A stretch of DNA of 64,000 nt from Roseburia sp. 1XD42-69 (lineage in GTDB: Bacteria > Bacillota > Clostridia > Lachnospirales > Lachnospiraceae), in assembly GCF_003612565.1 (NCBI RefSeq), contig NZ_RAZG01000016.1, forward strand, positions 1 to 64,000. Direction: 5' to 3'. Of this stretch, positions 52,749 through 61,875 are shown in pieces. Both the position numbers and the translations under genes were made by a program. Below the pieces are notes generated by a model that searched no databases, was not told the DNA's origin, and was given only the letters and a program-made list of their open reading frames with translations. How positions within the stretch are numbered: the stretch's first letter is position 1; every line of letters starts with the position of its first letter.

Positions 52749-53678
52749 CTACACGCAGATAAACACAAAATACCCAAGATAAAAAAGAAGCATTAAAATA
52801 CCGCTTCCACGGCCTAGCTTTTGCCCCCCGGCACTGCAGATAAGCAGCAAAATCCCCGCTGCTGCTGCCGTCAGCGTATCTGCAAGAAATCCAGAAGAAA
52901 ACGGAACAGGGATAATCCATGCGGAAAGTCCCACCACAAAGAGGATGTTAAAAATATTGCTGCCCACAATATTCCCTATTGCAATGTCCGCATTCCCTTT
53001 TCTGGCAGCGGATACAGAGGTAAACAATTCCGGCAGGGATGTTCCCAAGGCCACGATGGTCAGCCCGATAAAACGTTCACTCATTCCAAGCATTCTTGCA
53101 ATGGCACTGGCTGCATCAACGGACAGGTTACTCCCTAATAAAATCAAAACTAGTCCCGCAGTTACAGCAAAAATCGAACTTTTCATCCCCTGTGATTTTA
53201 CCGGAACCTCACCAGGTTCACTCCCTTTTTTTGCAATACAATAAAGATAAAAGAGATAGAGCAGGAAAAACACCAAAAGGACAAACCCGTCCATAAACTG
53301 GATTTCCCCGTCTCCTCCCTGTACAAGCAAAAGAAGGGTAACCATTATCATAAAAGGAACCTCATAACGCAAAGTGGATTTTGAAACCGCAAGGGGTGTA
53401 ATTACCGCCGAAATCCCCAGGATGATGAGCACATTGAGGATGTTGCTCCCTACAATGTTTCCAATGGTAATGTCCGCACTTCCTTTTAGGGCAGCTGCAA
53501 TGCTCACCGCCGCCTCCGGCGCACTCGTTCCTATTGCCACAATGGTCATTCCTATGACAAGCTGGGAAATCCCGAAACGCTGTGCCAGAGAAGATGCCCC
53601 CGACACAAACCAGTCTGCACCTTTCACCAGCATCACAAAACCAACAGATAACAAGAACAGTAACAGAAAAATTTTCAT
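52749..53678 (-). CDS. Calcium/sodium (cation) antiporter, YrbG/CaCA family
   Basis: A cation:proton or cation:sodium exchanger of 309 residues with about ten membrane helices. The two alpha repeats are clear: GMTIVAIGTSAPEAAVSIAA with DITIGNIVGSNILNVLIILG, and GLTIVALGTSLPELFTSVSA with DIAIGNIVGSNIFNILFVVG. The ATG at 53678 follows TAGGAGGAAATGGTACA. A probable yybP-ykoY riboswitch with a terminator stands in its leader, which points to Mn2+ as the metal sensed and perhaps exported. Confidence 0.94.
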   Translation of the reverse strand: MKIFLLLFLLSVGFVMLVKGADWFVSGASSLAQRFGISQLVIGMTIVAIGTSAPEAAVSIAAALKGSADITIGNIVGSNILNVLIILGISAVITPLAVSKSTLRYEVPFMIMVTLLLLVQGGDGEIQFMDGFVLLVFFLLYLFYLYCIAKKGSEPGEVPVKSQGMKSSIFAVTAGLVLILLGSNLSVDAASAIARMLGMSERFIGLTIVALGTSLPELFTSVSAARKGNADIAIGNIVGSNIFNILFVVGLSAWIIPVPFSSGFLADTLTAAAAGILLLICSAGGQKLGRGSGILMLLFYLGYFVFICV

Positions 53679-53736
53679 TGTACCATTTCCTCCTAATTTT
53701 GTTTTCAGCATTTGTCCCGTTTATAGAAAAAACAAC

Positions 53737-53782
53737 AAAAAAGGCGAGAACAATGCTGTATCACATACAACAAAGTCTCGCC
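53737..53782 (-). terminator. Riboswitch-controlled terminator before the antiporter
   Basis: On the minus strand GGCGAGA (plus 53776-53782) pairs with TCTCGCC (plus 53743-53749) and a T run follows. The first arm is also the 3' part of the riboswitch, so metal binding would block this hairpin and allow transcription. Confidence 0.75.
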
Positions 53783-53868
53783 CCTTACTTACAAAACCGG
53801 ATTTCCAAAGGAAATCGTACTGACGGCAAAGTAAACATGAATATTCATGCGGGCTACTCCCTTTATTT
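53771..53868 (-). ncRNA. yybP-ykoY (Mn2+) riboswitch candidate
   Basis: Read on the minus strand, the leader starts AAAGGGAGTAGCCC, continues with GCCGTCAGTACG and ends with GGGGCGAGACTTTG. These three blocks match the conserved GGGAGUAGC, GUCAGUACG and GCAAGACCUUU-type segments of the yybP-ykoY motif, in order and spacing. Between them are two internal hairpins. The 3' block overlaps a terminator arm. RNAs of this family sense Mn2+ and turn on export genes, including cation antiporters. Confidence 0.75.
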
Positions 53869-53926
53869 TCCTTACTATAGCACAAGATTTTCCCCCGGTC
53901 AACAGTTAATTTATTATCCCGTGATT

Positions 53927-55102
53927 TTAATGAGAGGATTCCATTCCCACAATTTCAAACATTTCCATCACCCTGCTCTCCCAGGTATGGTGCTGTTTTA
54001 CTTTTTCATATCCCTTTTTTGCAATCTCTACCCGCTCCTCCTCGTGGGAAAGGTAATATCCTGCCAGCTCCACCAATTCCTCTGTGCTCTCAAAACATAC
54101 CAAATCTTCCTTATTTTTAAAATAATAAGGAATCTCCGCCTGAAAATTCGTCATTAAAAATCCCCCGCATCCCAACACGTCCCAAATCCGAAGAGGCAGG
54201 CCGCTTTTAATATTGGGAATGGTAAAATTCAGGTTAATTTTTGTCTCCCGGAAGACTTTGGGCATCTCGCTCCAGTAATCCAGGGAGCCGCCGTAACGCA
54301 CCCTGGTAAGTTTTTCCGTATTGCTGTTGCTGTAAATGGTGACAGGGTACTTTTTGGAAAGCTCAATCAGTGCCCTCTGCCGCTGCTCTGCCGCCGTCTT
54401 AAACCCTAACACCGTGGTGGAAAAAATCAGCCCCAAATCCGAAAAAGAATCCTGGGATTTTTCCAGTTTAAAATACTGCTGCAATTCTTCTAACACTTCA
54501 ACGGTAAGCATCTCTTCCAGAATATTGCCGCCGCTTATACACTGCTGTGCCCAGATTGCCGCATCAAAATATCCCTGAAGATATTCCGGAAGGGAAGATT
54601 TTAGTCTGTCATAGGAATTGCGCTCGTACAAACTTCCCACAAAAGCAATGTCATTGGCATATAAATAATTGTCACTGCTGTTCTCAAATAGATAGTTAAG
54701 CCGTCTGGTATTGGCAGCCAGGGGCAGATAAAAAATATGCTCAAGCCCCATACCTTTAAATTCCAGAAAGTTTGTCTTATCAAAGGTAAAAAAGTAATTA
54801 CAGGGCTCAAATACAGCTTTGTGGTACATGCTGATTAGGGGACTGTCGCAGGTCCACACCACATAGGGCAGGTTTATATTTGCACAGACCTTTGATATCA
54901 CTGCAAAATAGTTAATGGAAAACACACAGTCATATCTTTCCAGCTTAACTGCCTGTGACAAAATCTCCTCAAATTGGGGGTCATCGTCATAGGAATCCAT
55001 GTCATATTCCAAAAATGCCTGATGGTACCCCAGATTTTCAAACGCCTCACACACGTCCGCATAATTGTATGCTTTCCACTTATAAACTAATATCTTCATC
55101 AT
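53927..55102 (-). CDS. CgeB-like glycosyltransferase
   Basis: This 391-residue protein of the CgeB/spore-maturation type glycosyltransferase family has a GT-B pattern: an N-terminal Rossmann part ([20 protein letters not shown]), a middle [20 protein letters not shown], and the C-terminal nucleotide-sugar site with [20 protein letters not shown]. The sugar and acceptor are unknown. Its ATG overlaps the thiC stop (ATGA), so it is co-transcribed from the TPP-controlled promoter, an odd partner for thiamine synthesis. Confidence 0.82.
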   Translation of the reverse strand: MMKILVYKWKAYNYADVCEAFENLGYHQAFLEYDMDSYDDDPQFEEILSQAVKLERYDCVFSINYFAVISKVCANINLPYVVWTCDSPLISMYHKAVFEPCNYFFTFDKTNFLEFKGMGLEHIFYLPLAANTRRLNYLFENSSDNYLYANDIAFVGSLYERNSYDRLKSSLPEYLQGYFDAAIWAQQCISGGNILEEMLTVEVLEELQQYFKLEKSQDSFSDLGLIFSTTVLGFKTAAEQRQRALIELSKKYPVTIYSNSNTEKLTRVRYGGSLDYWSEMPKVFRETKINLNFTIPNIKSGLPLRIWDVLGCGGFLMTNFQAEIPYYFKNKEDLVCFESTEELVELAGYYLSHEEERVEIAKKGYEKVKQHHTWESRVMEMFEIVGMESSH

Positions 55103-56406
55103 TCATCATAAATGTTTACGATCTCGCCCTCTAAAATCCGGTTCATATTTTTCACAGCACAGAAATTGCCGCACATAGAACAGGTGTCCTCCTTTTCCGG
55201 CGCCGCCTCTGCCCGGTACTTTCTGGCCTTTTCCGGGTCTATGGCAAGACGAAACATTTCCTCCCAGTCTAATTTCTTTCTGGCATAACTCATTTGGTCA
55301 TCCCAGTCTCTTGCCCCTTTCACTCCTTTTGCAATGTCCGCCGCATGGGCTGCAATGCGGGAAGCGATAATGCCCTCTTTTACATCCTCCACATTTGGAA
55401 GCCTTAAATGCTCCGCCGGAGTCACATAGCAGAGGAAAGACGCACCGCACATAGCAGCGATGGCACCCCCTATTGCAGCGGTAATATGGTCATATCCAGG
55501 AGCCACGTCTGTCACCAAAGGCCCTAACACATAAAAAGGCGCGCCGTGGCAGAGAGGTTTTTGTATCTCGATATTTGGGGCAATCTGGTCCATGGGCATA
55601 TGTCCCGGCCCTTCAATCATTACCTGGACATTTTTCTCCCATGCCCGTGTTGTAAGCTCCCCCAATGTAACCAATTCCCCAATCTGGGCGGCGTCCGAAG
55701 CGTCTGCCAGGCTTCCCGGACGGCAGGCATCCCCAAGGCTTAAGGTCACGTCATACTCTTTACAGATATCCAAAATCTCGTCAAAATACTCATAGAAAGG
55801 ATTCTCCTGCCCTGTCATCTCCATCCATGCAAATATAATGGAGCCTCCTCTGGATACAATATTGGTGAGACGCTTATTCCTCTTAAATTTTTCCGCCATT
55901 TCCCGGTTAATGCCGCAGTGAATGGTCATAAAATCCACCCCGTCCTTGGCATGCATTCTTACAACATCCAGCCACTCTTTGGCGGTAATATCTTTTAAGG
56001 CTTTGTGATAGTAGACTACTGCATCGTAAATAGGAACTGTGCCTATCATAGCCGGACATTCGCTGCAAAGCTTTCTGCGGAATTTCTGGGTATCCCCAAA
56101 GGAGCTTAAATCCATAATCGCCTCCGCCCCCATATCCACTGCGGACTGCACTTTTGCCATTTCCACGTCCAAGTCCTTACAGTCCCGGGAAACTCCCAGG
56201 TTCACATTAATCTTCGTCCGAAGCATAGAGCCGATTCCATTTGCTTTTATCCCCTTATGGTTCTTATTCCTGGGTATAATCACCTGGCCCTTTGCCATAA
56301 GGGAACACAATTCATCCAGATCCATCTGCTCATTTTCCGCAACTTCCTTCATCTCCGGGGTATGTATTCCTTTCCTCGCCGCATCCATCTGTGTGGTATA
56401 ATCCAT
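55099..56406 (-). CDS. thiC: Phosphomethylpyrimidine synthase ThiC
   Basis: Radical SAM enzyme converting aminoimidazole ribotide to the HMP-phosphate moiety of thiamine. It has 435 residues, the short bacterial form. Motifs include GADAIMDLSS-like [12 protein letters not shown], the substrate site ([14 protein letters not shown]), and the C-terminal cluster [11 protein letters not shown] (CxxCxxxxC). It follows a TPP riboswitch and attenuator. The remaining thiamine genes are not in the window. Confidence 0.97.
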   Translation of the reverse strand: MDYTTQMDAARKGIHTPEMKEVAENEQMDLDELCSLMAKGQVIIPRNKNHKGIKANGIGSMLRTKINVNLGVSRDCKDLDVEMAKVQSAVDMGAEAIMDLSSFGDTQKFRRKLCSECPAMIGTVPIYDAVVYYHKALKDITAKEWLDVVRMHAKDGVDFMTIHCGINREMAEKFKRNKRLTNIVSRGGSIIFAWMEMTGQENPFYEYFDEILDICKEYDVTLSLGDACRPGSLADASDAAQIGELVTLGELTTRAWEKNVQVMIEGPGHMPMDQIAPNIEIQKPLCHGAPFYVLGPLVTDVAPGYDHITAAIGGAIAAMCGASFLCYVTPAEHLRLPNVEDVKEGIIASRIAAHAADIAKGVKGARDWDDQMSYARKKLDWEEMFRLAIDPEKARKYRAEAAPEKEDTCSMCGNFCAVKNMNRILEGEIVNIYDE

Positions 56407-56452
56407 AGCTTCCTCCTTTTGGTGAACACTGGCTTAGGAAATGCGCCTTTAA

Positions 56453-56484
56453 CAAAAAAAGCAATCCATTCATTCACGGACTGC
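56453..56484 (-). terminator. TPP-controlled attenuator before thiC
   Basis: On the minus strand GCAGTCC (plus 56478-56484) pairs with GGATTGC (plus 56461-56467, one G-U) and seven T follow (plus 56454-56460). It stands between the riboswitch and the thiC start, as in transcription-attenuation thi leaders. Confidence 0.75.
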
Positions 56485-56534
56485 CCCTATGCATAAATTT
56501 CCAGGCTGAAAATGCCCTAAAACATATACAATCA

Positions 56535-56633
56535 TTGTCTATCTTCCTACGCCGGCATTATCCGTCAGGTTCATGGTTCGAAATGTAACCGCATTTCCTC
56601 TCAGCCTATCAATATAAGCTCACCAGATACTTA
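56535..56633 (-). ncRNA. TPP riboswitch (THI element)
   Basis: On the minus strand the leader has AGGCTGAGAGGAAATGCGG, the pyrimidine-sensing block, and ACCTGACGGATAATGCCGGC with GTAGGAAGATAG, the pyrophosphate-sensing block. These are the two conserved parts of the THI box. With the terminator downstream, thiamine pyrophosphate would stop transcription of thiC and the co-transcribed glycosyltransferase gene. Confidence 0.95.
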
Positions 56634-56651
56634 TTATAATTGTCTTAATCC

Positions 56652-56680
56652 ATTATAGAGAAAAGAGACTGACATGTCAA
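56652..56680 (-). promoter_or_regulatory. thiC promoter
   Basis: On the minus strand TTGACA (plus 56675-56680), a 17-bp spacer and TATAAT (plus 56652-56657): perfect consensus, about 20 bp upstream of the riboswitch. Confidence 0.88.
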
Positions 56681-56803
56681 TGAAAACGCTTGCGCTTTTA
56701 CTAAAAATTTCATATAATTCCTACAAGTTAAATCTTCTTTCATTTAAAGATTCTTTAATAAATTCCATGGTATCCTCACATTGCAACAGCAAGGAGAGAT
56801 AAC

Positions 56804-57738
56804 ATGTATCTCATTATGCTGATTTTTATTATTTTAGCCGCCATGTTTATTGCCAGCGGCGCAAATAATATGATTACGGTTGCAACGGCCCTGGAGGATT
56901 ATTTTGATCTGGCGGAGGTGCCGGACTACTGGTTTGCCACCACTTATGAGGAGGAGGCCAAGCGTTTCTAAGACTTTTCAGGGGATGAGGGATATGCCTT
57001 AAAAACCACTCTCAGCGTGAACCGCTCGGGAATCAAGCTTATATATTTTATGGACGCCATAATCCCAGGCCTGATCCTTGTAATAAGCATCTGCCTGATT
57101 TTAATTTCCATGGTAATCCTCCGCTTTACCATGAGCGAAGAGTTCCGGGAAATCGGGGCAGATGTGGGAGATACGATCCACATAACCATGGGGGAGGAAA
57201 ACAGATGGCAGCGGTTATGGGCCCCTCCGGCTCAGGAAAATCCACCCTCCTCTATGCGGTTTCCGGCATGGACAGCATTACCGCAGGGACTGTGGATTTC
57301 TGCGGAAAACATTGCAGAATTAAAGGAAAAAGCTTTATTTTTATATGAGACATACGGCGCAAGACTTGTGGTTCTTGACATTATGCTGCCGGAACCGGAC
57401 GGTTTTAGGGGCGGACGACTATATAGAAAAACCTTATGACATCGATACCTGTTGGCAAAAATCAAAGGGATTTTCAAGCGCCGCTACTCCCTTGACACCA
57501 TAATAGACGGCTGGTTTCCGTAAAAAACAGCGGCCGCACCCTTTCGGATATGGAACTGCCCCATATCTTCGACTCTTTCTGGAGAGGCTCAAACTCCCAA
57601 AATGTCCCCGGAAGCGGCCTTGGGCTTTCTATCTGCAGGCGGCTGGCAAATAAAATAGGGGGAGAGATATTTGCGGAGACGGATGAGGAGTGGTTTCAGG
57701 TTAGGGTTTTGTTTTGCATGGCAGGTATTTCGATCTAG
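56804..57738 (+). pseudogene. Fossil of an ABC exporter plus two-component locus
   Basis: Parts of four genes are strung together in about 930 bp. First is a start of an FtsX-type permease (MYLIMLIFIILAAMFIASGA, ribosome site AAGGAGAG, stop at 56969), continuing after the stop with a second permease piece (FMDAIIPGLILVISICLI, EEFREIGAD). Next, in another frame, comes an ATPase piece with Walker [19 protein letters not shown]. Then a receiver piece, LVVLDIMLPEPDGF and, in a shifted frame, ADDYIEKPYDID. Last is the kinase ATP-binding end, VKNSG ... ELPHIFDSFWRG and GSGLGLSICRRLANKIGGEI. Each is internally deleted, so none can work. The original order was probably exporter and its TCS. Confidence 0.85.
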
Positions 57739-57811
57739 TTTTAGAAATTCTTAAAAACATATTTTTGGATAAAATATAAATGTATATCCATTTGGAAAGG
57801 AGCGGGCTTTC

Positions 57812-58150
57812 ATGTCTGATAAAATACTGCTTGTTGACGATAAAACAGAAATTGCGGATTTAGCAGAAGTGTATTTAAGAAATGAAAACTACGAAGTGCT
57901 AAAGTATTATTCTCCAAAGGATGTTCTTGCACATATAGGTGAAATACAGCCAGAACCAGTAGAGCAGGGAAATTTTGAACAACATGTTCCTTTTCAGCCG
58001 GAAGATACCCTGTATGTCAACCGGTGTGAACTTATCTATCTCTACGATACCAAAGGATTTTATCAGCCGGCATATCAATTTGGTGGCCCTATTAACAATA
58101 ACGAAAATCCATGGACTTGTCGGATCCTGCTATGGCAAAATAAAAGATAG
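57812..58150 (+). pseudogene. Truncated response regulator fused to an unrelated end
   Basis: The first 45 residues (MSDKILLVDDKTEIADLAEV, then YLRNENYEVLKYYSPKDVL) are the start of an OmpR-type receiver domain resembling VanR-like regulators. The phospho-acceptor Asp, the Lys loop and the output domain are missing. From about residue 47 the sequence changes to one with DTLYVNRCELIYLYDTKGFY, which I do not recognise. The ribosome site GAAAGGAG is retained, so a 112-residue chimera could be made, but it cannot be a working regulator. Confidence 0.65.
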
Positions 58151-58190
58151 ATTCGCTAACTCTATTCCCTGCTCATTATTTTGTCAGAAT

Positions 58191-59606
58191 TTATGCATGT
58201 GCAATATTTGTATATTCTGAAATCTCCCTGTTTATGGTGCAAAGGTCATCCACGGATAAATCATGGATATCCCTGTTTCCGGTTATTCTTGCAAATGTCC
58301 TTAACTCCTCTGCAGAACATTTCAGGTAATTTTCCACCCGTTTTGCGGCGGCATCCATATGTAACCTTTCCCGGAGTTTCTCATCCTGGGTAGCTGCTCC
58401 CACGGGACACATGCCTGTGCCGCAGATACGGTACTGCTGGCAGGCGGCGGCAACCATGGCTGCTGAGGCGATGGCAACGGCGTCCGCCCCCATAGCAATG
58501 GCTTTTGCAAAATCAGAAGATACCCGAAGCCCTCCGGTGATGACCAAATCAATTTCTGAACCGATGGAATCCAGATATTTTCTGGCCCGGTAAAGGGCAT
58601 AGATGGTGGGAACGCTGGTGGAATCCCGGATAATGGCAGGTGACGCTCCCGTTGCGCCGCCCCGTCCGTCTATGGTAATAAAATCCGGGTTGGCATACAC
58701 GCAAAATTCCATATCCCTCTCAATGCGCCCGGCAGCAATTTTAATGCCAATGGGCCTTCCTCCGCTTCTCCCCCGAAGCTCATCCACCAGATTTTTTAAA
58801 TCCTCCCTGGTGTTTATTCCCGGGAATTTGGAAGGGCTGATAACATCCTCCCCCAAAGGCTTGCTGCGGATTTTTGCAATTTCAGGGGTGACTTTGCTTC
58901 CCGGCAAATGGCCTCCCATGCCAGGTTTTGTCCCCTGTCCGATTTTTATCTCAATGGCGTCGGAAGTTTTTAAATTCTCATCTGTAACGCTGTAAAGATT
59001 GGGCACATATTCAAAAATATATTTATACGCCGCCTCTTTTTCCTCCGGAAGAATCCCTCCCTCACCGCTGCACATAGCCGTAGATGCCCCTGCGCTTCCC
59101 TTTGCCAGTGCAATTTTCATCTCCCTGGAAAGAGCGCCAAAGGACATATGGGAAATGTAAATCGGCATATCAAGCACCATAGGCTTTTGGGCCTTTTTTC
59201 CGATTATGGTTTTTAAAGACACCTCCTCATGCTCATCCAAAGGCATGGGGTTCAACTGGGCCCCAAGCAAGAGTACGTCGTCCCAGCCCGGCATTTTCAT
59301 CAAGGTTCCCATTGCTTCAATGGCAGATTTCCCGGTAACAGCCATTTCATGGATTTCCTTCATGTAACGGTAATTGCTGTCGGTTTTCCTGGTTTCTTTT
59401 GGATAGTTTAAATCCAACTCCCCGGCGTTTCCCCCCTCCCTCTCTTTTGGGGTTTCACCGGAAATATCCCTGTGCACCTCCCCCTGTGCCGCCTCAAATT
59501 TTTCCGGCGGCTGTTTGCACACAGGACATTCCCTCAATTCAGAAAAAGGCTTCCCCTCTTTTTCCTCATCATACACGTATCCGCATACACTGCATTTGTA
59601 CACCAT
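58191..59606 (-). CDS. Rubredoxin-glutamate synthase-type fusion protein
   Basis: This 471-residue protein has an N-terminal rubredoxin-like domain (YKCSVCGYVYDEE ... RECPVCKQPPEKF, four metal cysteines), then the FMN-binding glutamate synthase (GltB C-terminal) barrel: PMVLDMPIYISHMSFGALSR, GEGGILPEEK, GQGTKPGMGGHLPGSKVTPE, DGRGGATGASP and CGTGMCPVGAATQDEKLRE. The amidotransferase domain is absent. Such proteins may act with separate subunits or in other flavin chemistry; the rubredoxin suggests electron delivery from a single-electron donor. It is a single gene with no partner subunits nearby. Confidence 0.88.
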   Translation of the reverse strand: MVYKCSVCGYVYDEEKEGKPFSELRECPVCKQPPEKFEAAQGEVHRDISGETPKEREGGNAGELDLNYPKETRKTDSNYRYMKEIHEMAVTGKSAIEAMGTLMKMPGWDDVLLLGAQLNPMPLDEHEEVSLKTIIGKKAQKPMVLDMPIYISHMSFGALSREMKIALAKGSAGASTAMCSGEGGILPEEKEAAYKYIFEYVPNLYSVTDENLKTSDAIEIKIGQGTKPGMGGHLPGSKVTPEIAKIRSKPLGEDVISPSKFPGINTREDLKNLVDELRGRSGGRPIGIKIAAGRIERDMEFCVYANPDFITIDGRGGATGASPAIIRDSTSVPTIYALYRARKYLDSIGSEIDLVITGGLRVSSDFAKAIAMGADAVAIASAAMVAAACQQYRICGTGMCPVGAATQDEKLRERLHMDAAAKRVENYLKCSAEELRTFARITGNRDIHDLSVDDLCTINREISEYTNIAHA

Positions 59607-59661
59607 AATAAATACCTCCTTCTTTCGTGTTAATCTAATTATAATTTCTTTTCCACACCTG

Positions 59662-60864
59662 TCAAGTACGGTGCACCAAAATTACAATTTCAACCGCCAT
59701 AAAACCTGCCAGTACCGGCAAAACTGCCGGCTTCGCCCCAAGGATTCCCCCCAATAGAAGCATAACTGCCGGGACAAGGTATTTTCTTGGATGGTGCCAC
59801 AAATCACTTTCAATTTTATAACCCCGTATGGGATAAAACCATTCCAGCAGGACAGAGAAAATTCCGCTTTGGAGGGCAAAGAAAAGGGCGGCGGGAAACA
59901 TCCAAAAACGGATGCCTCCCTTTAATATTTCAAGGCTCATGAGGAAAATCACATTTCCCGCCATATTGCATAAAAAGAGAAACAGGCAGTATGGCATGCA
60001 GAATGTCTTCTTCTGCCCGGGCAAAAACCGAAGGGCCTGCCCTAAGTCCGGGTCACAGGAAATCAAAATGCAAATAGGGGTATTTAATGACAAAAGGGCA
60101 AAACCAATGGGGACAGCAAATGCAATCTCAAACTCTCCCCAAAAAAGCGGCAGCACAATAGCCAGGCACCACAGGATGAGGGTATTAATCCAATAATTTC
60201 TGTGGCATTTCAGATACCGGAAAAAATATCTCCCCATGGAATACCCTGTATGTTTTTTTACAGCGGCTCTGTTTTCTTCCTCCCACAGATAAAAAGAATA
60301 TGCCTGTGCCCTTTCCAAAAGAAATACCGCAAAAATACCGCTGATAAGAAATATCAGGATAAACCAGGGACTGCTCCAAAAAAGTATACTGAAAGCAATC
60401 AGGCAAAAAAACCAAAGGGCAAAACCATACCAATACTTTTTATAAACGTAAAAAGCAGCGGCAATGAAAACGCCGTGGACAGCACAAACAATGCTCAGTG
60501 AAATTTCACAAAGACTCCAGTCCCATACTGCAAACAATACAGCCAAAAGCCCCGCCGTCTTTGTAAAAAGCGTATAAATTCCCAAGGCAGCCACATAGGA
60601 AAAAACAAATTTCCCATCATCCAGAGGAAGCATAACCATATGCATCATATAGGGGGCATTGTCCTTAGAAGAAAGGGCCTGCCACATCACGCCAATGGTA
60701 AATGTACTTGCCATGAGATACAAAATAAAAGGGGCAATCCTTATCCTGAAACCAGCTAGAGACAATCCCCAAAAAACAATAACGTAGATAAAAAAAGTCC
60801 GTGCCAGCCTCTCGTATTTTGCTCCAAAAAGTTTTTTTGCAAAAGCCTTAAATTCCATGTTCAT
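59662..60864 (-). CDS. ABC exporter permease, 400 residues
   Basis: A membrane protein of about 400 residues with ten or more hydrophobic segments and few charged loops (for example TFFIYVIVFWGLSLAGFRIR and ILYLMASTFTIGVMWQALSS). I do not recognise a close family, but it overlaps the preceding ATPase gene and has the same strand, so it is the permease of that exporter. GGAGG lies before ATG at 60864 (MNMEFKAFAKK); that start is preferred over 60894. Confidence 0.8.
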   Translation of the reverse strand: MNMEFKAFAKKLFGAKYERLARTFFIYVIVFWGLSLAGFRIRIAPFILYLMASTFTIGVMWQALSSKDNAPYMMHMVMLPLDDGKFVFSYVAALGIYTLFTKTAGLLAVLFAVWDWSLCEISLSIVCAVHGVFIAAAFYVYKKYWYGFALWFFCLIAFSILFWSSPWFILIFLISGIFAVFLLERAQAYSFYLWEEENRAAVKKHTGYSMGRYFFRYLKCHRNYWINTLILWCLAIVLPLFWGEFEIAFAVPIGFALLSLNTPICILISCDPDLGQALRFLPGQKKTFCMPYCLFLFLCNMAGNVIFLMSLEILKGGIRFWMFPAALFFALQSGIFSVLLEWFYPIRGYKIESDLWHHPRKYLVPAVMLLLGGILGAKPAVLPVLAGFMAVEIVILVHRT

Positions 60865-61555
60865 ACCGCAGCGCCTCCCGAATCTCCGGGGCATCTATCT
60901 CCCCGGCTTTTAATGTCTTTAAGATTCTTCCCTCTTCCAAAACAAGAACCCGGTCAGAAGTAAGGGTGATGCTTTCCAAAATATGGGAGGAAAAAAGCAC
61001 CGTCCCATATTTTTTGAAAGCTAAAATCTGCTGATATAAATATTCCGTACTCCCAAAATCCAGGCCGTTCACCGGCTCATCCAAAAAAAGCAGCCTGGGT
61101 TTTAAGGCAAAAGCGGTAATCAAAAACACCTTTTTACGGTTTCCCGTTGACAGGTCTTTTAAAAGGACATTTTCGTACTCCCTAAAATGAAATCCCTCCA
61201 CAAGCTCCGATACATCGGGCAGCTTTTTGCCATAAGCGGAAAAAACATAGGACAAATATTCCTGGAATGTGAAATAGGAAAAAGAATTATCCTCGGCAAA
61301 TACCGTATAACGGCAGGCTTTAAATTCTTCTCCCCGGAAATTTAAAGGCTCTCCAAAAAAGCTGGCACCCTCCTGGGAAAACTCCTGGTGCAGTCCCGAT
61401 AAGACTTTTATAAACGTTGTTTTCCCGGCGCCGTTTAACCCAATCAGCCCCACTGCCTCATGGTCATAAAGCTGGAAAGAAAAATCACACAGCACTGTTT
61501 TTTCCCTGCCGTACCATGCACTTAGATTCTGAATTGAAAGAACAGGCTCCCCCAT
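60848..61555 (-). CDS. ABC exporter ATP-binding protein
   Basis: This 235-residue ATPase has Walker A GLNGAGKTTFIKVLSG, signature LSTGNRKKVFLITAFAL (a degenerate LSGGQ, as in CcmA/bacitracin-type exporters) and Walker B RLLFLDEPVNGLD. The ATG at 61555 follows AAAGGAGGAAAATAAA. It partners the downstream permease (17-bp overlap) and follows the tiny membrane protein by 1 bp. The kinase-regulator pair just upstream probably controls it. Confidence 0.92.
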   Translation of the reverse strand: MGEPVLSIQNLSAWYGREKTVLCDFSFQLYDHEAVGLIGLNGAGKTTFIKVLSGLHQEFSQEGASFFGEPLNFRGEEFKACRYTVFAEDNSFSYFTFQEYLSYVFSAYGKKLPDVSELVEGFHFREYENVLLKDLSTGNRKKVFLITAFALKPRLLFLDEPVNGLDFGSTEYLYQQILAFKKYGTVLFSSHILESITLTSDRVLVLEEGRILKTLKAGEIDAPEIREALRYEHGI

Positions 61556-61556
61556 T

Positions 61557-61730
61557 TTATTTTCCTCCTTTGTCCTTTTCTTTTTTCCATAAAGCATAGG
61601 CATTATAAAAAAATACCCCGGCTAAAACCACATAGAATACAGCCATTTCAAAACTTCCGAAAATACCGGTTGTAACAGCCGCTGCCATCCAAATCAATCC
61701 CATCATCCCTCGAATATATACATGACGCAT
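61557..61730 (-). CDS. Small membrane protein, 57 residues
   Basis: The protein has two hydrophobic helices (GMMGLIWMAAAVTTGIFGSF and AVFYVVLAGVFFYNAYALW) and a basic tail. GGGAGGTAAATGTT precedes the ATG at 61730. It is the first gene of the exporter unit, ending 1 bp before the ATPase start. It may be an exporter subunit or a regulator of it; no family is recognised. Confidence 0.7.
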   Translation of the reverse strand: MRHVYIRGMMGLIWMAAAVTTGIFGSFEMAVFYVVLAGVFFYNAYALWKKEKDKGGK

Positions 61731-61875
61731 AACATTTACCTCCCAAAAGTTTTTTGTTTTGTTGTATGTATCATAACCCAAAACTTGAACCTATACGAAA
61801 CTGTCCCCAATCGGTTGGTTTTTGACCACGAAAAAACTGCAAAGCGTTTTATGCCCTGCAGCCTGAAATATATTT

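Noticed and set aside
52589-52777. Minus-strand frame with a lipobox-like LSAC near the start
   Set aside because: The hydrophobic part before the Cys is only about five residues and the frame overlaps the antiporter end; there is no ribosome site at the proper distance.
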